From Aromatoleum sp. (GTDB lineage Bacteria > Pseudomonadota > Gammaproteobacteria > Burkholderiales > Casimicrobiaceae): a stretch of 19,242 bases of DNA. Where the stretch lies: positions 1 through 19,242 of the forward strand of contig JAAFGU010000009.1 in the NCBI GenBank assembly GCA_010365205.1, in the 5' to 3' direction. The notes beneath the pieces were generated by a model. The model had not been told where the DNA came from and made no database searches. It saw only the letters and a list, made by a program, of their open reading frames with translations. The translations under genes were made by a program, and so were the position numbers. Positions 1-6,670 of the stretch are shown in pieces (within the stretch, counting starts at the first letter, position 1; each line of letters opens with the position of its first letter).

Positions 1-533
1 ACGAACCCCGAGCGAATTCGCCAGGGGACTGCAATCAACTAAACCCGAGCCCATCATCCAAGAATAGATTGGTCCGAAGAAACCCGGCAGGTCAATGCCG
101 TGCTGGCGGGTGGAGGCGTCATGGGAGTCGGACGAAGGCGGCTGGCCGTTCCGTGGAGCGCGCTGACCCCCGATGCCAATTACCGGCGATGCGTCGTCGA
201 CGTGACGCAAATGCAGCTGACGGCGGTGCGGGTTCCCAAGGGCGACCCGTGGCTGCAACGTGCTGATTCAACCAATGCCAGTGAGAGCTATTCACGCCAA
301 TTACGAGTGTTCGGCGCGAAAGCTCGGCTCGGTGCCGACGGCGCGTCCGACCGCATGCTGGTGAGTTGATGCGGTCGATCGCCATCCCGGGCTGGGCTGC
401 GCCCGGGGTGGCGTTACGTCCGCCGTAGCCGCGGCGCCACGTCGTATCGAGACGCGAAACTCCGCGCCTGCTATCGCCGTACAATTCCGTCGCCAAAACT
501 TTCAGTGCAATAGGAACTCGCCGATACGACAAG
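1..533. other. Gene-poor stretch, no supported gene
   Basis: I see no convincing gene here. Open frames exist on both strands (for example minus strand 119-532), but their translations are rich in Arg, Ala and Pro with no recognisable domain, as expected by chance in GC-rich DNA. The one structured element is a strong inverted repeat at 381-412, listed separately. A candidate promoter for the secreted-protein gene begins at 534. Confidence 0.5.
381..412. repeat. 12-bp inverted repeat (hairpin)
   Basis: The arm at 381-392 (GCCATCCCGGGC) pairs with 401-412 (GCCCGGGGTGGC) over 12 bp, with one G-T wobble and an 8-nt loop. No T-run follows on either strand, so it is not a standard intrinsic terminator. 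It could be a REP-like dispersed repeat or the end of a transcript from a gene outside the window. The stem is seen directly; its role is unknown. Confidence 0.45.
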
Positions 534-563
534 TTGACTATTGCTATCGATCGCTTCTACGAT
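534..563 (+). promoter_or_regulatory. Candidate sigma70 promoter for secreted-protein gene
   Basis: TTGACT at 534-539 (5 of 6 to the -35 consensus) is followed after 18 nt by TACGAT at 558-563 (4 of 6 to the -10). Transcription would start near 570, leaving a leader of about 115 nt before the ATG at 687. This is by eye only, and the -10 is moderate. Confidence 0.35.
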
Positions 564-686
564 GGCACTTGGTGTGTTGATCGGGTCGATCGGCGGCAAT
601 CCTGCAGTTCAGTCTCGAGCGGCAGATTGGGACATGTCGCCTGGTCGTGCGCTCCGACCCGGCCGCGTCAGCGCAAGGAGCAGAAT

Positions 687-1991
687 ATGTTCGCGACAGC
701 AACGAAGTGGGTCGGGGTATTGTCCATGGGCGCCGCGTTGGGCATGGTTTCCGCGGCAGCCTCCGCGGTCGGCGCAATCTATTACGACGGCTTCGCGGCG
801 TTCGCCGCACCAACCTGTTCGAGCGCCGGCGGCGGCTCGATCCTGACGGGCACCCGGACCTTGCAATGGAACACGCCGCCGGGTGGCGCCACGGAAACCC
901 GCATCGACCTCGTCAATGGTGTTGCCGTGTTCTCGCCGGCGCCCTACGCCGCACCGTCCGGCAGCGGCACGCAGGCGTTCGGGACGTTCGGCAGCTCCGG
1001 GCTGGGCCCGTATCCGTTCACGTACACGATCGAACTCACGACGACCGTCGGCGGCCTCGTCGTCAGCGTATCGCGCGCGACGATCCGGTGCGCCGGCGAC
1101 GGCCCCGCTGTCGTCTTGTTCGACCTCGGCGAAGGGATCGCCGCAACCTACTACGACGGCTTCACGGCATTTTCGGCGCCGACTTGCTCCTCCGCCAGCG
1201 GCGGCTCGATCACCACCGGCACGCGGACCGCGCAGTGGAACACGCCGGCCGGCGGCGCGACCGAAACCCGCGTCGACCTGTTGAACGACGTGCCCATCTT
1301 CTCGCCGGCGTCGTATGCGTCGCCGGCGGGGACCGGCACGCAAAATTTCGGCAACTTCTTCGCCGGGTCGCTCGGATCGTATCCGTTCACGTACACGTTC
1401 CAGTTCACTACGAGCGTCAGCGGCAGCGCGATCGGCGTGTCGCGGGCGTCGATCACCTGCCTGGGCGACGGCCCGGGCATCGCGACGTTCGCCTTCGGCG
1501 CGATCCCGCCGACCGCGACGGTCGTAGAGTATTACTGGGCATCGCGCGACCATTATTTCATCACTGCGAACCCGCCCGAGATCGCCGCGCTCGACGCATC
1601 GCCACCCGGCGGCTGGGTGCGGACCGGATTGACCTTCGGCGCGTATGTGGCGACCGTCAACGGCGCGAGCCCGGTCTGCCGCTTCTACATTCCACCCGCG
1701 TTCGGGGACTCGCACTACTACTCGCCATCGCCGGCCGAGTGCGCGGCAGTTCACTCCACGTACCCGATGTTCATCTACGAGGCGCCGAACGTGTTCTACA
1801 TCAACCTGCCGGGCCCGATCAGCGGGACATGCCCGGCCGGCAGCGTTCCGGTGTATCGGCTCTGGAACGCTCGCGTCGACACCAACCACCGCTACACGAC
1901 CAGCGCGAGCGTGCGCGACGCGATGCTTGCCCGCGGCTATGTCGCGGAGGGTTATGGACCCGACATCGTCGATATGTGCGCGCCGCAGTAG
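687..1991 (+). CDS. Secreted protein: two tandem ~123-aa units plus DUF5648-like region
   Basis: This is a 434-residue exported protein. The start at 687 is chosen because an AAGGAG ribosome site lies at 675-680 and the protein then opens with a signal peptide (residues 1 to about 27, ending SAAASA). Residues 30-152 and 153-272 are two copies of one unit. Each begins YYDGF, has a conserved PTCSSA and a GTRT..QWNTP stretch, then GGATETR, PFTYT and a late Cys (C44/C135 and C167/C258), which may form one disulfide per unit. Residues about 280-430 carry Tyr/Trp/His-rich short repeats (YYWASRDHYF, YRLWNARVDTNHRYTT) that match DUF5648 (PF18885), a lectin-like repeat region of secreted proteins. The function is unknown; surface or carbohydrate binding is inference. 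The gene stands alone. An upstream in-frame start at 534 exists but lacks a ribosome site and would bury the signal peptide. Confidence 0.85.
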   Translation: MFATATKWVGVLSMGAALGMVSAAASAVGAIYYDGFAAFAAPTCSSAGGGSILTGTRTLQWNTPPGGATETRIDLVNGVAVFSPAPYAAPSGSGTQAFGTFGSSGLGPYPFTYTIELTTTVGGLVVSVSRATIRCAGDGPAVVLFDLGEGIAATYYDGFTAFSAPTCSSASGGSITTGTRTAQWNTPAGGATETRVDLLNDVPIFSPASYASPAGTGTQNFGNFFAGSLGSYPFTYTFQFTTSVSGSAIGVSRASITCLGDGPGIATFAFGAIPPTATVVEYYWASRDHYFITANPPEIAALDASPPGGWVRTGLTFGAYVATVNGASPVCRFYIPPAFGDSHYYSPSPAECAAVHSTYPMFIYEAPNVFYINLPGPISGTCPAGSVPVYRLWNARVDTNHRYTTSASVRDAMLARGYVAEGYGPDIVDMCAPQ

Positions 1992-2470
1992 CCGCACTCG
2001 CCAATCGCGAGAACCCGGGCCGCGCCGGCATTGGTAGAATCCCGGCGCCGCTTGGGTTCAATTTCGCTCCCGCATCTGCGGCCAACGTCGCTGCCACAAA
2101 GTTCGACTCGCAAGGGTTCTACGCTTTGGGAAAGCTTACGCATTGAGCGAAGAAGAGAAGACGGCCTGCAACGGCAGCGGCAAGAACCGCCTCCGGGACC
2201 AGTGGGCCGTCAGTTGTTGCCGTTGTGGCATCATTTGGAGGCCGCCGCCACTCGACCTCAGTTCCGTCCTCGAATTCCCCGAAAGCGCGTCCTCTGCGAC
2301 GGAGGGAGCGCCTGATCTGAAAATTCAACAAATGCGGACGGTGCGGTGTCGATGATTGCGTCGCGATCGCCGGCTAGCGGCGATCGGCGCTGCGGCCCGC
2401 TCCTGGCCGAAGTTCGCTCGGCGAACCCGCGCATCACGAATGCCGGTCCTGCCGGACGCGATCCGCCGCG
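1992..2470. other. Intergenic region without a supported gene
   Basis: This lies between two converging genes. Short open frames occur (for example plus strand 2143-2355 from a TTG, and minus strand 2119-2331), but none has a ribosome site, a domain or a plausible composition. The only clear structure is the inverted repeat at 2364-2386. I see no tRNA or small RNA. Confidence 0.5.
2364..2386. repeat. Perfect 9-bp inverted repeat downstream of amidohydrolase gene
   Basis: CGATCGCCG (2364-2372) and CGGCGATCG (2378-2386) are perfect inverted copies around the 5-nt loop GCTAG. The element lies about 85 nt past the stop of the minus-strand amidohydrolase gene. No T-tract follows on the minus strand, so a Rho-independent terminator is doubtful. 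It may stabilise the 3' end of that transcript. Confidence 0.35.
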
Positions 2471-3475
2471 CTACAGCTTGAGCAGTCGGCGCGCGTTGCC
2501 TTCGTAGATCGCGTGCCGTTCCTCCGGCGAGAGATCGAGCCGGTCGATGATCTCGATGGTCGTGCGCGTGTACATCGATCCCTTTTCCGGGTCGAACGGC
2601 GCGTCGGACGCGAACAGCACGCGCTGCGGCCCGAAGAACCGGAGCCCGCACTTGGTCGCCTCCCATGCGCCGAAGAGCGCGGTGTCCGCGTAGAACATCC
2701 GGAAGTAATCGACTGGCCGTTTCTTGAGTTTCCTCAGCAGCTTCGTGTAGTCGACGTCGGAGGTGCGCTTGCCGAGCTGGTCCCAGCCGGGGCCGACCCG
2801 GCCCTCGAAGTACGGGATCATCCCGCCCATATGATGGGTGATGATCTTGAGGTCCGGGAAGCGGTCGAAGAGTCCCTCGAACACCATGTGCGCCATCGCG
2901 ACGCTCGTTTCGTAGGGCCACCCGAATGTCCACCAGATCTCGTAATGGCTCTTCTTCTCCTTCTGGTAGTCCGGGAAATCGGCGCCACGGGACGGATGCA
3001 GCCAGATCGGCAGGTCGAGCTTCGCCATCAGCTCGAACAGCGGCAGCGTTTCCGGCGCGGTCAGCGGCTTGCCGAGGACGTTCGTGAAGACCTGCACGCC
3101 GACCGCGCCCAACTCGCGCACCGCGCGTTTGGCTTCCTTCAGCAATCCTTGCGGATCGTTCATCGGCAGCGAAGCGATGAACGCGGGGAAACGGTCGGGG
3201 TGCTTGCGCACGAGCGCGGCCATCCCGTCGTTGGCGAGGCGCGCCATGTCGGTCGAGATCGGCGGCGGACCGAACACTTCGATCGGCGGCGAACCGAGAC
3301 AGATCACCTGCGCATAGTCGCCAAACCGGTCCATGATCCTGAAGCGCGCGTCGAGGTCGACGATCGACGGGATTTCGCGCACGCGCTTGTGCATGTCCTT
3401 GCCGTTCGGCGCGACCTTGAGCATACGGTCGTAATACTTCTTCGGAAAGATATGAGTGAAGATGTCGAGCTTCAT
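2471..3475 (-). CDS. Amidohydrolase_2 family protein (ACMSD-like metal hydrolase/decarboxylase)
   Basis: A 334-residue cytoplasmic TIM-barrel enzyme of the amidohydrolase_2 family (PF04909), the family of aminocarboxymuconate-semialdehyde decarboxylase and related hydratases/decarboxylases of aromatic catabolism. Visible features are the N-terminal DIFTHIFP, PIWLHP with H160, the ITHHMGG motif (H214/H215) and the barrel-end FASDAPF with D291, the usual metal and catalytic positions. The first His of the normal N-terminal HxH is Phe here (F6-T-H8), so the metal site is probably altered. ATG at 3475 gives the start typical of the family; an in-frame GTG at 3484 is possible, and neither has a clear ribosome site. 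It begins 12 nt after the Bug receptor stop, so the two are probably cotranscribed and translationally coupled. The substrate is unknown. Confidence 0.88.
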   Translation of the reverse strand: MKLDIFTHIFPKKYYDRMLKVAPNGKDMHKRVREIPSIVDLDARFRIMDRFGDYAQVICLGSPPIEVFGPPPISTDMARLANDGMAALVRKHPDRFPAFIASLPMNDPQGLLKEAKRAVRELGAVGVQVFTNVLGKPLTAPETLPLFELMAKLDLPIWLHPSRGADFPDYQKEKKSHYEIWWTFGWPYETSVAMAHMVFEGLFDRFPDLKIITHHMGGMIPYFEGRVGPGWDQLGKRTSDVDYTKLLRKLKKRPVDYFRMFYADTALFGAWEATKCGLRFFGPQRVLFASDAPFDPEKGSMYTRTTIEIIDRLDLSPEERHAIYEGNARRLLKL

Positions 3476-3487
3476 GGTGGTCACGCG

Positions 3488-4471
3488 TCAGTCGGTCTTG
3501 ATGCCGGCAGTGCGGACGATCTTCGTCCAGCGGTCGAGGTCGGTGTCGATCATACGCGCGAGGTCCGCCGGCCGACCGGGCGTCGGATTAAGGCCCTGCT
3601 TCAGCAGATTCTCGCGCACCTCCGGGTCACCGAGGATCGCGTTCATCTCCGCGTTGAGCAACGCGACCTGGTCCTTCGGCAGTCCCGCCGGGGCGAGCAT
3701 CGCATACCAGATGTCGACGTCGATGTCGGTGACGCCCTCGTCGGCCAGCGACGGGATGTCGGGAGTGACGGGCGAGCGCCGCGCGCCGCCGGCGGCGAGC
3801 ATCCGCAGCTTTCCGGCTTGCACCTGGCCCAACGCGACGTGGACCGGAAGGAACATCACCTGCACCTGGCCGCCGAGAAGATCGGTGACCGCGCCTGCGG
3901 TTCCCTTGTATGGAACGTGCGTCAGGTCCACCCTGAAGTGCAGCTTGAAGAGTTCCATCGCGAGGTGATGCGGGGTGCCGCTTCCGGGCGACGCGTAATT
4001 GAGCTTGCCGGGCTCTCCTTTCGCGAGCGCGACCAGTTCCAGCACCGAGCGCGCCGGCACGGAGGGGTGGACAACCAGCGCCAAATTGCCGATGGCGACC
4101 GGGCCGATCGGCGTGAAGCTCTTCGCCGGATCGTAAGGCACGCTCGACTGGAGTGCGGCGTTGGTGACGTGCGTGCTCGCGTTCATGAGCAGCGTGTACC
4201 CGTCGGGTGACGCCTTGGCCACGGCCTCGGTCCCGATATTGCCGCTGGCGCCCGGGCGGTTGTCGACGACGACGGGTACCTTGAGCCTGTCCGAGAGCTT
4301 CTGACCGGTGACGCGCGCGAGAATGTCGATCCCGGTGCCCGCCGTGTACGGCACGACGATGCGGATGGGCCGGTTGGGGTACGGAGCCTGCGCCGACGCG
4401 GGCATGATCGTGGCGGCCGCCACGACCACGACAGCCGCCGCATGTGCCGCTAGACGCAGCGCTTCTTTCAC
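3488..4471 (-). CDS. Bug/TctC family tripartite tricarboxylate transporter substrate-binding protein
   Basis: A 327-residue periplasmic receptor. Residues 1 to about 28 form a signal peptide ending ASAQA, followed at once by the family hallmark YPNRPIRIVVPYTAGTGIDI. The second hallmark, VVDNRPGASGNIGTE, and then SPDGYTLL follow, and the length is normal. Bug proteins bind carboxylates, aromatic acids, amino acids or similar anions for TctAB-type uptake or for sensing. No TctA or TctB gene lies nearby, so it is an orphan receptor as is common in Burkholderiales. The start is a GTG at 4471 with GGGAGG a few nt upstream. It shares an operon with the amidohydrolase, which suggests the bound ligand or a derivative is that enzyme's substrate (inference). 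A TTGACA-type promoter lies upstream at 4530-4559. Confidence 0.93.
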   Translation of the reverse strand: MKEALRLAAHAAAVVVVAAATIMPASAQAPYPNRPIRIVVPYTAGTGIDILARVTGQKLSDRLKVPVVVDNRPGASGNIGTEAVAKASPDGYTLLMNASTHVTNAALQSSVPYDPAKSFTPIGPVAIGNLALVVHPSVPARSVLELVALAKGEPGKLNYASPGSGTPHHLAMELFKLHFRVDLTHVPYKGTAGAVTDLLGGQVQVMFLPVHVALGQVQAGKLRMLAAGGARRSPVTPDIPSLADEGVTDIDVDIWYAMLAPAGLPKDQVALLNAEMNAILGDPEVRENLLKQGLNPTPGRPADLARMIDTDLDRWTKIVRTAGIKTD

Positions 4472-4529
4472 AGAACCTCCCGCCGGCGATCAGCCCGGTT
4501 GGCTTATGGCTGATTCAATCCCTCGGGCG

Positions 4530-4559
4530 ATGCTAGGCTTTGCGCGCCAGCGGTGTCAA
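4530..4559 (-). promoter_or_regulatory. Candidate sigma70 promoter of the Bug-amidohydrolase operon
   Basis: On the minus strand a perfect -35 TTGACA (4554-4559) is followed after 18 nt by TAGCAT (4530-4535, 4 of 6 to the -10). It sits about 60 nt ahead of the GTG start of the Bug gene and downstream of the tetR stop, so the Bug operon can be transcribed independently of the repressor gene. Judged by eye. Confidence 0.45.
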
Positions 4560-4638
4560 ACGGACTCGATCAGTTGCGGGGCCGGCGCAGGAATCGTCCA
4601 TTGCGCGCCGGCGATCGTGATTGCGCACTCGGAACAAT

Positions 4639-5295
4639 TCATGCTGCCGCCCTGCTTCGGGCCGGTGTGCGGCGAGCGACGATTCCGCGGCGGCTCGCGA
4701 TGTGGGCGACGATCAGCTCGTGCGCCCGACCTCGGATGAACACTCGCTTCTCGTCGAGGAGCGAGAGGCGGATCAGCCCGGACACGAACACGCAGGTCTC
4801 GAGCGCCGCGAGCGTGGGTGACAGATCGCCGCGCATCGCACGCATACGCCGGGCACGCTCGTAGGCGTTGGTGAGCTTCGCCTCCAGCGTTCGCCAGTTC
4901 GCAATCTGCCGGGGCAACTCGGGCGCGAATTCGTCGACGTATTCGCATTTGAGCAACATGATCTGGAACGTACGCCGGGTCTCGCGGTCGTTGGCGATGG
5001 TGTCGAACAGATCGCGCAGAAAACGCTCCACGGCCTCCAGCGCGTCGCCGTCGGCGCCGGACAGCAACTCGAAATCGGTGCGGTCGAGCAACGGCACCGA
5101 TACCTGCTCGCGCATCGCGTGGAAGATCTTCGTCTTGTCCGCGAAGTGCCAATAGACGGCACCGCGCGTGACGCCCGCCTCGACCGCGATCTGACCGATC
5201 GTGGTGCGTGTCACGCCGCGGCGGGCGAATACGCGCCTCGCTGCAGCCAGAACGTCCTGCCGGGTCTGTTCGGATTCCTGCTTGGTGCGGCGCAT
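4639..5295 (-). CDS. TetR/AcrR family repressor of the adjacent RND efflux operon
   Basis: A 218-residue one-component regulator. The start at ATG 5295 gives MRRTKQESEQTR, which aligns with the AcrR/TtgR opening (MxRxTKxE..xTR). The N-terminal TetR HTH covers about residues 10-57, with the family signature TIGQIAVEAGVTRGAVYWHF and then DKTKIF. The C-terminal half is the ligand-binding domain of the AcrR (TetR_C_2) kind. A TTG 18 codons upstream is open, but it would overlap the palindromic operator, so it is less likely. No clear ribosome site is seen before the ATG. The gene is divergent from the efflux operon, 108 nt away, and the family represses such operons until drugs or other ligands bind. 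Autoregulation is expected because the operator lies in the shared region. Confidence 0.92.
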   Translation of the reverse strand: MRRTKQESEQTRQDVLAAARRVFARRGVTRTTIGQIAVEAGVTRGAVYWHFADKTKIFHAMREQVSVPLLDRTDFELLSGADGDALEAVERFLRDLFDTIANDRETRRTFQIMLLKCEYVDEFAPELPRQIANWRTLEAKLTNAYERARRMRAMRGDLSPTLAALETCVFVSGLIRLSLLDEKRVFIRGRAHELIVAHIASRRGIVARRTPARSRAAA

Positions 5296-5322
5296 GACGG
5301 GGCGATATTGCAGCTCGTCCTC

Positions 5323-5350
5323 TTTACAAACAGTATCGATTGTATACAAT
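5323..5350 (+). promoter_or_regulatory. Efflux operon promoter overlapping a palindromic operator
   Basis: TTTACA (5323-5328) is followed after 16 nt by TACAAT (5345-5350, 5 of 6 to -10), reading toward the efflux operon. Overlapping the -10 is the perfect 12-bp palindrome ATTGTATACAAT (5339-5350). It lies in the only gap between the TetR gene and its target, where AcrR-type operators normally lie. The palindrome is seen directly; binding by this TetR is inference. Confidence 0.55.
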
Positions 5351-5403
5351 AACGCGCTTCATTGCACGCCTTCCGGCGTTTCCTTCGCGGCAGCTCGAAT
5401 CCC

Positions 5404-6660
5404 ATGATCCCGACTCTTCGCGCCGATTACGCGCCGCTCGCCGCCACGACCGCACTGCGCGCGCGATGGGCGCTGACTGTCCTGTTGTTCTCCTCGCTGC
5501 TCGCCGGTTGCGGCAAGGAGGCCCCGCCAACCGGAATGGCAGCCGCAGCACCGCCGCCGGTTCCGGTCCGGGTGCTGCAGGTGGCGCCGCAGCGCGTGCC
5601 GATCGTGTTCAGCGCCGTCGGGCAGACCGAGGGCTCGAAGCAGGTCGAGGTGCGGGCCCGCGTTTCGGGCACCCTCCAAAGGCGGCTATATTCAGAGGGC
5701 GATTCGGTGCGCGCCGGCGCGCCGCTGTTTCAGATCGATCGCGCGCCGTTCGAGATCAGCCTCGCCCAGACGCAGGCCGTGCTGGCGCAGGAGCAGGCGC
5801 GCGGGGAGCAGGCACGGCGCGAAGTGGCGCGGTTGAAGCCGCTGGCCGACGATCGCGCGATAAGCCGCAAAGAGTATGACGACACGCTATCGGCGCTGCA
5901 GCTGTCGACCGCGGCGCAGCAAGCGGCCGCAGCGCAAATCAGGCAAGCTGAGCTCAATCTCTCGTACACGCTGGTGGCGGCGCCCGTGAGTGGCATCACC
6001 GGGCGCGCCGAGCACTCGGAAGGCACGCTGATCACGACGGACGCGGCCGGCAGCCTTCTGACGACGATCAGCCAGGTCGATCCGATCTGGGTCCGGTTCA
6101 GCGTCTCCGAATCGGACTTGGCCAAGCTGCCATCGGGGAAGCTCGGTCGTGGCGCGCCGGACGACGTGCAGCTTCTGCTGCCCGATGGAACGCGCTATCC
6201 GGGCAAGGGCCGGCTCAATTTCACCGCGACGGAAATCGACGTCCGGTTGGGCACGCTGCAATTGCGCGCCGCGTTCGACAACCCGAAGCAACAGCTCCTT
6301 CCCGGGCAATTCGTCCGCGTGGAGATCATCGCCGGTGCGCGCGACAACGTCTTTCTGGTGCCGCAATCCGCGGTGATTCAGACGGAAAAAGGCTTTCTCG
6401 TTTTCGTCGTCGATGGCGACGGCAAGGCACAGCTCAAGACCGTGCAAATGGGCGAATGGGTCGGCACGAACTGGACCGTGGTCGCGGGCCTCAGCCAGGG
6501 CGATCGCGTGATTGTCGACAACCTGCTGAAGCTGCGTCCGGGCGCGGCGGTCACCGCGACGAGCGCGACCGCGTCGACGACGCCGTCGACGGACGCGCAG
6601 ACGGCCGCGCCGGCCATCGCTGTGAAGCCTGCCGTACCCGCGGCGACTTCGAGCAAGTAG
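5404..6660 (+). CDS. RND efflux periplasmic adaptor (membrane fusion) lipoprotein
   Basis: A 418-residue AcrA/MexA-type adaptor that links the inner-membrane pump to the outer-membrane channel. The ATG at 5404 gives an unusually long N-region before the hydrophobic segment (residues 23-34) and the lipobox LLAGC with Cys36 as the lipidation site. The biotinyl-lipoyl half-motif VEVRARVSGTL (82-91) is followed by GDSVRAGAPLFQID. Residues about 118-188 form the Ala/Gln-rich coiled-coil hairpin. The second lipoyl half, LVAAPVSGITGR (190-201), the beta-barrel (VDPIWVRFSVSESDL, then LLPGQFVRVEI) and a membrane-proximal domain follow. The tail after 382 is low-complexity Ala/Thr/Ser. An in-frame TTG at 5362 is possible but less likely, and no strong ribosome site is visible. 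It is first in a three-gene operon, 10 nt before the pump gene, probably under the divergent TetR. Confidence 0.94.
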   Translation: MIPTLRADYAPLAATTALRARWALTVLLFSSLLAGCGKEAPPTGMAAAAPPPVPVRVLQVAPQRVPIVFSAVGQTEGSKQVEVRARVSGTLQRRLYSEGDSVRAGAPLFQIDRAPFEISLAQTQAVLAQEQARGEQARREVARLKPLADDRAISRKEYDDTLSALQLSTAAQQAAAAQIRQAELNLSYTLVAAPVSGITGRAEHSEGTLITTDAAGSLLTTISQVDPIWVRFSVSESDLAKLPSGKLGRGAPDDVQLLLPDGTRYPGKGRLNFTATEIDVRLGTLQLRAAFDNPKQQLLPGQFVRVEIIAGARDNVFLVPQSAVIQTEKGFLVFVVDGDGKAQLKTVQMGEWVGTNWTVVAGLSQGDRVIVDNLLKLRPGAAVTATSATASTTPSTDAQTAAPAIAVKPAVPAATSSK

Positions 6661-6670
6661 CGCGCCGCTC

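Noticed and set aside
119..532. Possible 137-residue gene on the minus strand near the left edge
   Set aside because: No ribosome site, no domain, and composition expected from chance in GC-rich DNA.
609..1997. Long open frame antisense to the secreted-protein gene
   Set aside because: The plus-strand gene has a signal peptide, a ribosome site and domain repeats. The antisense translation is Arg/Ala-rich with no domain, a typical shadow of GC-rich codon use.
2143..2355. Possible small Cys-containing protein after the secreted-protein gene
   Set aside because: TTG start without a ribosome site and no pattern beyond a lone CxxC. Support is insufficient.
2513..4210. Long plus-strand open frame over the Bug and amidohydrolase genes
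   Set aside because: Both minus-strand genes have intact family motifs. The plus-strand translation is low-complexity and spans their junction.
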